Shown piece by piece: positions 23,800 to 33,620 of a stretch of DNA of 64,000 nucleotides (its first letter is position 1; each line of letters begins with the position of its first letter). This DNA is from DASYKT01 sp035995185. GTDB lineage: Bacteria; Acidobacteriota; Blastocatellia; Pyrinomonadales; Pyrinomonadaceae. The translations under genes were made by a program, and so were the position numbers. Below the pieces are notes generated by a model. It was not told the DNA's origin. It saw only the letters and a list, made by a program, of their open reading frames with translations, and ran no database searches. Location of the stretch: the NCBI GenBank assembly GCA_035995185.1, contig DASYKT010000005.1, positions 1-64,000 on the forward strand, in the 5' to 3' direction.

Positions 23800-26700
23800 A
23801 TGGAATCCGGTGAAATTTCTAAACAGATCAAATTTGCCGTGGTGATGTACGGGGGCGGGTCGCTGGCTATCTACATCAATGGGGTAGCGCAGGAACTGCT
23901 GAAAATGGTACAGGCCACCAATACCAAACCAGGCACGCTTACCGGAACGAGCATCATTTACCGCAAGATCGCCCTCCTTCTTTCGGACAAGAAAAAATTT
24001 GACGCTCTCGCCCCGGAAGAAAAACGGATCGCCGCTCTAAGCGCCGCAATAGCTAAAACACAAGATGCTCAAGTATTAAGCACTCTAAAAAAAGAGCTTG
24101 AAGATGTCTATGACCAGAGAATGGCCAAACTTTTGCAGAATATCTCGGTGCGCTTTGTGATCGACGTTTTGACCGGCAGTTCAGCGGGCGGGATTAATGC
24201 CATCTATCTTTCAAAAGCGCTGGCAAGCGGCGCAAATATGGATGAATTGCGTGACTTGTGGATGACGCAGGGCGATTTTCGCGTTTTGCTGAACGACAAA
24301 AAAAGTGTCAGGGATAATTCCCTGCTTTCCCCGCGCGAACCGAAATCTCTGCTTAACAGCCAGAGAATGTACCTGGAATTGCTCAAAGCCCTTCATGGAA
24401 TGGACGAACAACCTGTTAAAGGCGCCCCGATGGCTGACGTTCTTGATCTTTTTGTAACCTTTACCGATTTTCAGGGGGTTCCGCTTCCGATCTCCATGTC
24501 AAACAAACGGATCCTTGAACGTCGTCATAAGCAGGTTTTCAATTTTCGTTATGACGAGGCTGATAAAATAGACGATTTCGTTCCTGGGAATAACCCGTTC
24601 CTGGCGTTTGCGGCGCGTTCAACATCGGCATTCCCGCTGGCTTTCGAACCGATGAAGCTTACCGACATCGACGAGGTGTTAAAAGTTTCCGGCCTTAATT
24701 ATTCAGATAGATCCGATTCAGACAAATGGAAAGCGTATTTTCGCGATGTGGTGGACGAAACCGGGAAATCCCTCGAATGGAAAGACCGCTCTTTTGTAGA
24801 CGGAGGGGCACTCGACAACAAGCCCTTTAGTTATGCCATAGACACGCTGGCGCAGCGTGAGGCGACCGGAATCGTTGAGCGTAAGCTGCTTTTTATCGAT
24901 CCTTCGCCCGAAGAATTCAAGCCTGAAACCGCCGGGGACAAGCCGGATGCGCTGAGAAATCTGATCGGACAGGGGATCGGGCTGCCGCGCTATGAAACTA
25001 TACGCGAAGACGTGGAGCAATTGAGAAAACGCAATTTGATCATTAACCGGGTCAAACGGATCACCGCGCAAATGGAAGAAGATTTTGATGAACAGAAGCA
25101 GAAGGTAGAGTCGAACCCCGAGATCATCTGGTCGGAGGTCGGTTTAAAAGAGATCCTGAAGTTTAAGGGGCCGGCCTTCCTGCTTTACTATCGCCTTCGC
25201 ATCAATTCCGTAACCGATCAAATAACACGAATGGCAGGCAGCTATTTACGCATCGACGAGGAGTCGAATTATACCTCTGTAGTGCGCTGCCTGATCAGTT
25301 TTTGGCGTGACGAAAACTTTAAGAAAGATAAAACTGACGGAAAAGAAACGTTAAATAATTTTCTATATCTTTTCGATGTCGATTATCGCTTCCGGCGCCT
25401 GCGCTTTGTTATGCAGAAGCTTGAACTCCTGATGAACTGCAGAAAGAACGTTTTTGAACAGCTCAAAAAAGAAATTATTGAGGGCGAACAATCTGAAAAA
25501 GAAGAATCCGATCCCGACCCCGAAAGCATGTCTGCGTATAAATATGCCCGGATGTATAAAAAAGGTTTTATGAAGCCCTCTACGGCCTTGTATGAGGCGT
25601 TCCCTTATGAAAATGAGTATAAGAAAAATGCGTTGGCTTTCCTTGAAAGGTTGGAAGACAAAGACGGGGAGAGAAAATTTATCGGGGACTTAATGCATAT
25701 TCAGGAGCGGTTTAACGCCACCTATTCCCGCTTGCGCCGGGAAGATAATTATGTGCAGGAAGGAATGAATAATTCCCGGCTCGCCGAACGGCTATCGACA
25801 AGCGATCATTACAAAACGATCCCGGAAAAACTGGAAGATCTGAAAAACCGTTTCGGTGATATTGAATATGTTTTACGTCTCTTTGAGATCGACAAACAAA
25901 TAGCTGAAGCCGTAGTCAAATCCCGAAAAAACCCTGAAACCGGCGACAAAACATCCGAAAACCTGCGGGAGCTCAAAGCTCTGCTGGAGGCGAGAACAGC
26001 CGAAAACATATTGCCGGATGATAAAAAATCCGCCTTGAAACGGCTCTCGCTGGATGCGCTGGAGCGCATAAACAGGGAATTAAAAAAGCGCAGCGACGAC
26101 TGCAAGCCGGTCTCTGAAAACAGTTCCCACTCTCTTTTGGATGAGATCTTCGAACCGCCCTACAGGGATGACATAATGAAGGCCTTGAATGCGGCCGGTG
26201 AGAGTCTCGACCGGCTCTACGGCCGAAGCAATGACGTTTCTTCCAAGGTTTTTTTAGGCGCCGCCAGCGACAATATGAAAAAACTTCTCGGCATTACCCC
26301 GGCCAATGATGCCATGAGCATGGACGAATTGAAGGAAGAGATCGGAAAAGACGCAAAAGTCGAAGATCCCGATTATTCATATTTCATTCGCGCATATCTA
26401 AGAAGCTATTATTTACTTTTTGACAACTACGACCAATTGAGTTTTCCCATTTATTTTGAAACCTCAGTCGGCGAAGCGGTCGAAGTAGACCTTGTCCGGG
26501 TCAGCTCGCGCGATGCTACCAGCCTGATAAACGAGGGAGAGAGAAAGGAAGATCGCCGCAAACTTGCCGGTGACTATCTTTATTCGTTCGGCGCTTTTTT
26601 AGACGCGCGCTGGCGCCAAAACGATATTATGTGGGGCAGGCTGGACGGGGCAGAGCGCTTGATCGAAACCCTTTTGCCGGGCGACGACTACAAACTTCAA

Positions 26701-28545
26701 CGAGACCTGCTGATCCGTGAAGCTAATGAAACTATCCTGAATGAGACCCTGCTGCAAAATGCGTCCAACACTTTCAGCGCCACTGTTTCAAAAGCCCTGA
26801 CATATGCCGGAGTCGAGGCCATCGACCAGCAGTCTCCCGCCGATAGGCTTTTCAAAGGACTGGACCGCAATGAGATCAGTTCGGGACTGCTCACCGCTCT
26901 TAAGCAAAAACTAAACCCGGCCACAATATGCGACGATGTGAAGCAGGGTTATGAGGTAGATCGCGTTCTTGAGCCTCAGCCCACACTCCAAATAATTTCG
27001 CGCGCTACCCAGATCGGCGGAAAGATATTAGAGGGCATCGCGGATAAACAGGCCCAGGCGGGCAACCGTCTCCGGTGGATAGCCAGGCTGGGATCGATCT
27101 TTTGGGGATTGGTTACCGTTGCCGCGCCCGGTTCGATGGCCAATTTATTTTTCAATTATTGGCTGCAATTGATCTATTTGTTCGAAGTTGTCGTTATCGT
27201 CGGTGCTACCTTTCTAGCCAACGCGGCGGTACAGCAATTCGGGATGATTACTCTCGTGTTGACGGTCGTTCTGAATTTGACGGTTTTAACGCTTCACGAT
27301 CTGATGCGGGAGAAAAGTGTCGTTCGTCTGCTGCTGGCATTTGCCGTTATTTTGATGTCGATTTCGGCCGCCCTGGGAGCTGTCTTCATTTACGCTTTTG
27401 TCTTTAACTCGAAGGTTTGGCAGCAACTCCACAATTGGAAAACGGGCCTCGAAACCGGGGGGTGGGACGCTTATTCTAAACTTCTTTTTATCGCGATCCT
27501 GGGTATTTTTGTGGCCGCGTTGTTCGGATGGCGAGAGGCGAGAAATCAGAATATCAAGCCGCTGGGGCTCATTATCCTGCTTTTCACTTTGGCAATGATA
27601 GCTTCAGGCGTGGTAATGGAGAGCTATGTCGGCAATCTGCGACAGCCTCCTGGCCCGGTAATAGTCCTGGAATTTGCCGGTTCAAGAAGCGCTCTTGAAA
27701 AGATCGTTACCCCGACAGACCTGAAAGTTGCGGAAGCCGATAATATCGTAAATTTAAAGACCGCCCTGTTTATCGATTCATTTGTTTTTATTCCGCTCTA
27801 TACGCTGACGTTTCTGCTGCTGGCGCAGCTGCTGGCTTTTCGCCGCGCCGGCGCCTTAAACACAGAGAGCTTTTTCTTCCTGTTGAAGTTTCCAAAATGG
27901 CGGCAATACCTGGATGAAAATGCGGGTAAAATCGATCCCGAAAAAGTCCGTCTTACCTGGTGGGAAAAAGCCGTGTCATTTACGATCTTTCACGCTCAAA
28001 ACATATGGAAAAAACTTTTTCAAAAACCCCAAATTAAAAATCAAAATTTTTTGGGCAGGACTCCCTGGTACTTTCAAAGAAATTCGGTTTGGCTGGCGTG
28101 GATTGCGGTATTTATCATTCTTGGCGCGGCGGTGGCCGACGGTGTGGAAAATTATCTTTCTTATCTCATCCTGGACCGTTATGCTGCCCAAGCCGCGTCC
28201 GATTATTGGTATCCCTTGAAAACAAATGCAGCGATCCTTAAATTCTCTTTGATCTTTATCGGGTTGTTGATCCTGTCGCTTATTTGGTATCGCCCGTTTA
28301 ACCGCTTTCGCCGACGAAGCGATACTTTTTCCACAGATGGACGATCTTTGATCCACCAGGTTTGGCTGCCCTTACTTTTTATATTGTCATTGTTGCCGTC
28401 TCTGATAGGGATAACTTTACTTGCATTAGGGCATACATTCACGATCAATTATATGTACATTGTGCTGTTGCTTCTATTAGGCATAGAGCTCATCGTCGCT
28501 GCGACTTTAATCAAACTTGACCGTACATTTATGAACGATTTTTGA
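23800..28545 (+). CDS. Giant patatin-like phospholipase with C-terminal polytopic membrane domain, 1581 aa
   Basis: Start ATG 23800 follows AAGGAC; an upstream TTG in frame is less likely. Patatin signatures are all present: oxyanion loop VMYGGGSLAIYINGV (about 9-23), nucleophile motif TGSSAGG with Ser128, and VDGGALDNKP with Asp334. Patatins release fatty acids from membrane lipids. The middle 700 residues are highly charged and helical. From about residue 1090 to the end there are roughly ten hydrophobic helices. The whole resembles the long patatin-related proteins of actinobacteria and acidobacteria; patatins also act as effectors in several defence systems. Here it is monocistronic, between the sigma-CHAT unit and the radical-enzyme operon. 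An effector role is inference. Confidence 0.85.
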   Translation: MESGEISKQIKFAVVMYGGGSLAIYINGVAQELLKMVQATNTKPGTLTGTSIIYRKIALLLSDKKKFDALAPEEKRIAALSAAIAKTQDAQVLSTLKKELEDVYDQRMAKLLQNISVRFVIDVLTGSSAGGINAIYLSKALASGANMDELRDLWMTQGDFRVLLNDKKSVRDNSLLSPREPKSLLNSQRMYLELLKALHGMDEQPVKGAPMADVLDLFVTFTDFQGVPLPISMSNKRILERRHKQVFNFRYDEADKIDDFVPGNNPFLAFAARSTSAFPLAFEPMKLTDIDEVLKVSGLNYSDRSDSDKWKAYFRDVVDETGKSLEWKDRSFVDGGALDNKPFSYAIDTLAQREATGIVERKLLFIDPSPEEFKPETAGDKPDALRNLIGQGIGLPRYETIREDVEQLRKRNLIINRVKRITAQMEEDFDEQKQKVESNPEIIWSEVGLKEILKFKGPAFLLYYRLRINSVTDQITRMAGSYLRIDEESNYTSVVRCLISFWRDENFKKDKTDGKETLNNFLYLFDVDYRFRRLRFVMQKLELLMNCRKNVFEQLKKEIIEGEQSEKEESDPDPESMSAYKYARMYKKGFMKPSTALYEAFPYENEYKKNALAFLERLEDKDGERKFIGDLMHIQERFNATYSRLRREDNYVQEGMNNSRLAERLSTSDHYKTIPEKLEDLKNRFGDIEYVLRLFEIDKQIAEAVVKSRKNPETGDKTSENLRELKALLEARTAENILPDDKKSALKRLSLDALERINRELKKRSDDCKPVSENSSHSLLDEIFEPPYRDDIMKALNAAGESLDRLYGRSNDVSSKVFLGAASDNMKKLLGITPANDAMSMDELKEEIGKDAKVEDPDYSYFIRAYLRSYYLLFDNYDQLSFPIYFETSVGEAVEVDLVRVSSRDATSLINEGERKEDRRKLAGDYLYSFGAFLDARWRQNDIMWGRLDGAERLIETLLPGDDYKLQRDLLIREANETILNETLLQNASNTFSATVSKALTYAGVEAIDQQSPADRLFKGLDRNEISSGLLTALKQKLNPATICDDVKQGYEVDRVLEPQPTLQIISRATQIGGKILEGIADKQAQAGNRLRWIARLGSIFWGLVTVAAPGSMANLFFNYWLQLIYLFEVVVIVGATFLANAAVQQFGMITLVLTVVLNLTVLTLHDLMREKSVVRLLLAFAVILMSISAALGAVFIYAFVFNSKVWQQLHNWKTGLETGGWDAYSKLLFIAILGIFVAALFGWREARNQNIKPLGLIILLFTLAMIASGVVMESYVGNLRQPPGPVIVLEFAGSRSALEKIVTPTDLKVAEADNIVNLKTALFIDSFVFIPLYTLTFLLLAQLLAFRRAGALNTESFFFLLKFPKWRQYLDENAGKIDPEKVRLTWWEKAVSFTIFHAQNIWKKLFQKPQIKNQNFLGRTPWYFQRNSVWLAWIAVFIILGAAVADGVENYLSYLILDRYAAQAASDYWYPLKTNAAILKFSLIFIGLLILSLIWYRPFNRFRRRSDTFSTDGRSLIHQVWLPLLFILSLLPSLIGITLLALGHTFTINYMYIVLLLLLGIELIVAATLIKLDRTFMNDF

Positions 28546-28566
28546 TCTATGTAATTTGGAAGAGAG

Positions 28567-28701
28567 TTTCGCCGGCGTCCGAGAGAGTTGCTGAACGACC
28601 AGGTCATTCCACTGTTGTTCTTGCATTGGATACATATTCACATGTTTACCCGTTCCCTGCAAAAAGATGTGACGGACGAACTTGAAGAACATGCTTTTTA
28701 A
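28567..28701 (+). pseudogene. Tyrosine integrase C-terminal remnant
   Basis: Reading with one frame change gives GHSTVVLALDTYSHV followed by LQKDVTDELEEHAF and a stop, which is the C-terminal catalytic tail (box II His and the YSHV tyrosine) of a phage-type integrase. The bases after the stop (GTTGCATACAATTGGCGCACA) resemble those after the integrase remnant at 55.5 kb (GTTGGCACACAATTGGCACA). It marks an old integration junction inside the island. The 300 bases from 28702 to the operon end hold nothing else I can identify. Confidence 0.65.
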
Positions 28702-29003
28702 AACGGGTAACGGCGTTTAGAATTTTGTTGCATACAATTGGCGCACAAAAATCAGGCAAGAGTAGACTTCTTAAAAGCCTTAATTAACCTTCTTCTGGAA
28801 CAAAAGTCACTAATTCATCTGACAGCGGAAAGCAGTATTCAAGCGCGGGGTTCCGACATGACAATCATATATTTGGCGAAGGCGGAAGTCTCTTTACAGA
28901 TTTGAGCAACACAAAAATTCATCAGTTCCGTTTTTTTGCGCCGTTCTGAGAGAAGGCACCTCCCCAATTCAACAAGTCTCGATCTAACGCTGCCGGACAA
29001 CAA

Positions 29004-30965
29004 TTATTGATTTGTCAATTGAAGATCTCCAGCGGCGTTCACCAAATAAGCGGAAAATTCTATCGGATCAACATCCGGAGACACAGAATGGGTTTTCCTG
29101 ATAAGTGTTAAAATTTCATTTGGAAGTGTTTCTTTTATCGAAAGAAACTCAGTCAGATTTTCTTTATTATCATCTATCAATCTTACTCGGCGGTATTTCC
29201 CAGTAGCGAGGTATTTGGTAACGATCTCCTTTTTTTTCCCCGCTACAGTTCCGGCTTTCAGGTTGCCGGAACGCTCGACATACATTCGTTTGGAATCGAT
29301 GTCGATACCATATTTTCTGAAGGTGTTTAAGAATAGGTCCTTGTTGTCAAAATCACTTCGTGCCGTTAAAAATACGATCCGGCTTCCTTCGGATTTGGCC
29401 GTAATCAGGCTGAGCATTTTTTTAAGCCTTCTGATGACCGGCATTATCGGTTTGGAAGTTTGTAAAAAATGTTCCGCGTCTTTGAACTCCTCGAAATCGT
29501 ATGATTCGCCTTCTGCTAATGTGTCATCGTTAAATTGCTGATTATCCAGGACACGCACTATCTCTTCATCTTTTAATACTTTTATTTGAGCAAAGGTGTG
29601 TAAGATCGTCTCGTCAATATCGAAGAAAGATATACCGTATCCGTAAATGTGCGCCGGGATATCGTACTTTGCTTTTTCTTTTGTCTTAAACAGCCCTGAC
29701 CCGATAAAATCTTCCTTGTTTTCGGGCGCGGGCGGGCAAAAATAATAACCGCCTGAGATGGTTTTAAGCACACCCTTGGCAAAAAGCGCGTCTATTCCCG
29801 TACCTTTTTGCGGAAAATCGGGATTCATCTGCCACATATTGGTAACGTGTTCGAACTGCTGCAGAATGCTCTTCATATAGGCGACAAAATGCAAACCGTT
29901 TACCGCCTTACCCTCTTCATCCACCCCGTCGAAAAAAGGATATCCGCGTCTGAGAAAACGCCTTTCCAGATCGTTGACCCCAAAAAGATCAGGTGTTGAC
30001 CTCCTGGGCTGTACCTTTCTTACGTGCGCATTCAAAGGGCCGTCCGACGCATCTCTGGGGTCGGGATAGACGGGCGTCAGGTTCTCGATTCCTTCGGACT
30101 GCCGTGACAGCGGCTTGCCTGATTCTTTTTCCCTTCCGATCGAATGTTCCTGCTCCTGAGTCGAGAACGCTTCCCAGACCGGCATCATTTCACGTATTTT
30201 CCGGTAGACCATGTAAGAGCCGCCAATGCACCACCACGGCTCGCCGCAGTTTTCATCGACAAAAACGAGTTTCTCTAAATCGATTCCGACGCGGACATTA
30301 TCGATCCCGTCATTGAACCGCAAAAACTCCCGCTGATCCGGCCGGCTAAACCCCTGCTGAATGTCCACGACCTTGAAAACTGTCCTGGTTTCAGGCTCGC
30401 CGGTCTCTTTACAAAATGTCTTGTTGATATATTCCGCAATGTATCTTGAGATAGCGACATTTACATATGGGTGATCGCTGGCAACCGAGATGATCAGGTC
30501 GGTCACGCTCTCGGAAGGATCATATTCGTCGCCGGGAAACGACGGAACGATTTTAAGATATTTGGGTCTTCGAAAGCTCAGCCCGTAGCGATCGAAACCC
30601 AACCGGTCTATAAATAGCGTCGGGCCGAAACCGATCGTCACGGTGACCCGATATGATTTAGGCACGTGGCCGAACTCGAGCGGCCTCAGATGCTTGCGCG
30701 ACGGTTCTTTTTCCATCGCTTCATAGGCATATCTAGATAATAATCGGAGAAGCACCTGTAGTTCTTTCGCATCCCGCGCAAACACGTTGGCCCTGATCAA
30801 AGCAAAATTGCTCTGGAGATCGACCAACCCCTTGTAAAGATTGTAGTCCGCAGAGTCTTCCAATTCCGGCGGAGGGAGCAATGGGTAATGTGGGTCGGAT
30901 ATTCCGCTTTGATAAGGCGGGTCGAAAAACGGCAGCGGCTTCGGTAATGTTTTGTAATCGTTCAT
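29004..30965 (-). CDS. DyP-type heme peroxidase fused to a HAD-family phosphatase-like domain, 653 aa
   Basis: Residues about 60-400 are a dye-decolorising peroxidase: TVTIGFGPTLF, PSFPGDEYDPSES, the FNDGIDN form of the GxxDG motif with Asp219, GGSYMVYRKIREMMPVWEAF, GREKESGKPL, AHVRKVQPR with the heme-ligand His314, and RRGYPF. DyP enzymes use peroxide to oxidise substrates. Residues about 440-620 are a HAD domain: FFDIDETIL (Asp449, Asp451), FLTARSD and RLIDDNKENL, the three phosphatase motifs. I know of no standard family with this fusion. No signal peptide, so cytoplasmic. It begins 6 bases after the glycyl radical enzyme gene and is last in the operon. Confidence 0.85.
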   Translation of the reverse strand: MNDYKTLPKPLPFFDPPYQSGISDPHYPLLPPPELEDSADYNLYKGLVDLQSNFALIRANVFARDAKELQVLLRLLSRYAYEAMEKEPSRKHLRPLEFGHVPKSYRVTVTIGFGPTLFIDRLGFDRYGLSFRRPKYLKIVPSFPGDEYDPSESVTDLIISVASDHPYVNVAISRYIAEYINKTFCKETGEPETRTVFKVVDIQQGFSRPDQREFLRFNDGIDNVRVGIDLEKLVFVDENCGEPWWCIGGSYMVYRKIREMMPVWEAFSTQEQEHSIGREKESGKPLSRQSEGIENLTPVYPDPRDASDGPLNAHVRKVQPRRSTPDLFGVNDLERRFLRRGYPFFDGVDEEGKAVNGLHFVAYMKSILQQFEHVTNMWQMNPDFPQKGTGIDALFAKGVLKTISGGYYFCPPAPENKEDFIGSGLFKTKEKAKYDIPAHIYGYGISFFDIDETILHTFAQIKVLKDEEIVRVLDNQQFNDDTLAEGESYDFEEFKDAEHFLQTSKPIMPVIRRLKKMLSLITAKSEGSRIVFLTARSDFDNKDLFLNTFRKYGIDIDSKRMYVERSGNLKAGTVAGKKKEIVTKYLATGKYRRVRLIDDNKENLTEFLSIKETLPNEILTLIRKTHSVSPDVDPIEFSAYLVNAAGDLQLTNQ

Positions 30966-30971
30966 AACTAT

Positions 30972-33506
30972 TTATGAAATAAATTGAGGTCTCCGTTTGT
31001 GCTGCTCCTGGTGCATCGGGAATAGCGTAATAAAAAATTCGGTCCACCCGCCCATTCTTACCCTTACCAATTCGTATTCGTCGGGATTGTTTTGAGCGGC
31101 CGCCATCGTTTCCGGATCGGCCACAGTGATGGTCAGCATATTGCTGCCCTGCCCGCCGGCAAAACTTTTCAAAATATCGACCAGCGAGTCCTCATCGAAA
31201 TTTTCGCCGATATTGAAATCCGAAGGCGCTCCGTCTGAAAGTAAGTTGACCGCATCGTGGGTATAACTTCGCAGTCCGTCCATGAATTTTACCGTGTAGC
31301 GGTGAGACGTGTTTCCATTGGTTTCAGCTACCGGCTGCTCGTCGGAATAAAGCGGGGCCGGCGAAAAATCAGAAGCGATCGGGTCAAAGGCATAACGTCC
31401 GTCCGGAGTAGCGCCGACGAAAGATCCCCCGAAATTATACTGCTCGAAAGTACCGACGCCCGGCGCGAACAGGATCTCGAAATCATAATCCTGCTCACCA
31501 TAGCTTTGCTTTAATCTTTCCCAATCAGCAGAGTGCACCGGATGGTTTTTCGCTTCCTGGATGCTCTCATAAAAGCGGTCTATCAGTTTCCACGCCAGCT
31601 CGTCGACTTCCACTACTCCCCGACCGAATTTCGGGGTACGGATACATAAAGCGCGTATATCATCAACCTGCGATTTCGGCAGCTTCAGGCCAATAACATC
31701 CTTATTCCTGCCCCAATTCGAGCGCAGGCAAGCCACCAATTCCTCGAGCGTGAAAAGTTTTTCATCAAAAACTAATTTTTTAATGATGTATAACGAGTCT
31801 GCGGCAGTGCTGATTCCGGTCATCAAAGGTGAAAATAGGCGATATCGCGCGCCTCCTCCAGCTAAATCCCGGCCCTTCTCCAGGCAGCCTGTGACCATTG
31901 CGGAAAGCAGCGGTGACGGAGACACGTTTTCCTTGATCCCATACTGGGTCAAAATACCTTGCAGAAATTTATGGCATCCCAGCAGGAGGTGTTTTTCCAG
32001 GATCTCCCAGAATTCGTCGAAGCTTTCGATCCGGGCGGCGGGTTTCGTGCGAAAACTCGATTTGCTTCCTCGCAGATAAGTTGAACCCGAAGCGCCAAAA
32101 CCGGCGCCGCCATTCAGAGCTTTTTCCAGCACGTCAAGCGCGCTAACAAAGCCGAAGCTGAATTCCGTTTCACCAGCAAAGAGAGTTTCATAGCAGCCGT
32201 CACAAGCATAGTTTCGCGCGCTCTTCAATTCTACGAAGCCTCCAGTTTTGCTGTGAAGAGCGGGCACTATTTTATCATCGTTCATTAAGATCGGGTGTGC
32301 ACCGCCGCTCAGGATCGCTTTTGCGGCAGACCGCAGCACGCCAACATCGGTTTTGGAGTGCACCCTGAGATCCAGCGTGGGGCTATTGAGCGGCAGTCGC
32401 CGTGCTGCCTCCAGGCACATAAAAGTGATTTCGTTTGTCGCGTCTTGGGACTCGGCGTCGTTATCGGCCTTTATGCCGCCTATAGTCACCTGCTGCATCC
32501 ATTGATTGACCAGAGCACCCTGATCAAAATTACTCGCCGCGCCGGTTCCAAGCAAAGCGCCATCGGAAGATGTAAATCTATCCTCGATAAACCTCTTATT
32601 TAATACCACCTTTTCATCCAGCTTTATCCAGAAACAATCGATCGCCTCCTGCGCCTGCGCCGGAGTTAATCTGCCTTCTTTGATGTCATCAGCGTAGTAT
32701 TTATAAAGTATCTGGTCTAGTCTGCCGATCGACACTATCTCGCCGGTGAAGTGCAGCGCGCAGTGCATGATATAGATCGTTTGCAGAGCTTCCATAAAGG
32801 TTTCACAGGGTTGTGCCGGGCACTTTCTCAGTCTCTCTGAAATTACCTGTAGATTCTGATGCTTTTCATCGTTCGCGGGAAATTTCGCCGCGGTGTCTTC
32901 GGCAAGATCCGCATAGGCATTGACATACAACAGAACGCCTTCCAATGCCTTGATCACTGACTGGTAAAAACAATATTTTTTATCGCTTAGGTTTCCGATG
33001 CCTCGCTGTTTTTCCTGGCAGATATTGAGTATTCCAATGATCCCGTTATCGAGTATAAATTCGTGATCGGGCACGATATGGCCGAAAGGAGACCATTCAT
33101 TTAGATACCGTAATTCCCAGTAAAGTGTTTCGTCATCGGTAAGGTAACGCATCAATTCCTTACCCTGTCCAACGGAATAAGGCGGAAGAGTTCCCACGAT
33201 CAACTCGTCAGGGTCGATCTCCATACTGCCGGCTTTTTCCCGCGCATCCGGGTCGCCGATAATCTCGAACATCTTTTTTATAGCAAGTCCTTTGCGTTCG
33301 GCTATGGACAGCGACCTGGTTTGCTCGTCCTTATAATATTCGAATAAATGCCCGAAATGATCCGTTTCAAACCATCTGTGCTTTGAGCGCCATTTCTCAA
33401 ACACTTCCAGAAGCAGCCTGCATACTCGCGCCGAGGGTTTATCGGGATGTCCTTCCGGTAAGTTTTCGAGATGCCGCCAGTAAGATAAAATATTTTTGTG
33501 CATCAT
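30972..33506 (-). CDS. Glycyl radical enzyme of the pyruvate formate-lyase family, 844 aa
   Basis: The active-site loop reads ARNYACDGCYETLF with the thiyl cysteine at about Cys438 (and Cys435 three residues before), and the C-terminus carries VRVRMGGWTEFF with the radical glycine near Gly820, 25 residues from the end. Full length for the family. Such enzymes use a glycyl radical, installed by a radical-SAM activase, for C-C, C-N or C-O cleavage, and are destroyed by oxygen. The substrate cannot be told from sequence; the GCYE loop is unlike the Cys-Cys pair of true pyruvate formate-lyase. No activase gene is in the window. It lies 114 bases after the PLD-like gene and 6 before the peroxidase fusion. 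Confidence 0.85.
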   Translation of the reverse strand: MMHKNILSYWRHLENLPEGHPDKPSARVCRLLLEVFEKWRSKHRWFETDHFGHLFEYYKDEQTRSLSIAERKGLAIKKMFEIIGDPDAREKAGSMEIDPDELIVGTLPPYSVGQGKELMRYLTDDETLYWELRYLNEWSPFGHIVPDHEFILDNGIIGILNICQEKQRGIGNLSDKKYCFYQSVIKALEGVLLYVNAYADLAEDTAAKFPANDEKHQNLQVISERLRKCPAQPCETFMEALQTIYIMHCALHFTGEIVSIGRLDQILYKYYADDIKEGRLTPAQAQEAIDCFWIKLDEKVVLNKRFIEDRFTSSDGALLGTGAASNFDQGALVNQWMQQVTIGGIKADNDAESQDATNEITFMCLEAARRLPLNSPTLDLRVHSKTDVGVLRSAAKAILSGGAHPILMNDDKIVPALHSKTGGFVELKSARNYACDGCYETLFAGETEFSFGFVSALDVLEKALNGGAGFGASGSTYLRGSKSSFRTKPAARIESFDEFWEILEKHLLLGCHKFLQGILTQYGIKENVSPSPLLSAMVTGCLEKGRDLAGGGARYRLFSPLMTGISTAADSLYIIKKLVFDEKLFTLEELVACLRSNWGRNKDVIGLKLPKSQVDDIRALCIRTPKFGRGVVEVDELAWKLIDRFYESIQEAKNHPVHSADWERLKQSYGEQDYDFEILFAPGVGTFEQYNFGGSFVGATPDGRYAFDPIASDFSPAPLYSDEQPVAETNGNTSHRYTVKFMDGLRSYTHDAVNLLSDGAPSDFNIGENFDEDSLVDILKSFAGGQGSNMLTITVADPETMAAAQNNPDEYELVRVRMGGWTEFFITLFPMHQEQHKRRPQFIS

Positions 33507-33620
33507 CGGGTATGTTTTGTAAGTAGCAGGTCGCGGTATTTATCGCCTGGATTGCTACTGCAAATTAAAGCTGAGCCTGCTTCCAAAAAATCTTCTGTCT
33601 TTGGCCCAGACGTCAATGGA

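Noticed and set aside
28860..28890. A third tRNA-like repeat after the inner integrase tail
   Set aside because: Only a short GGGGTTCCGAC-type stretch is present, without the 29-bp core. Not supported.
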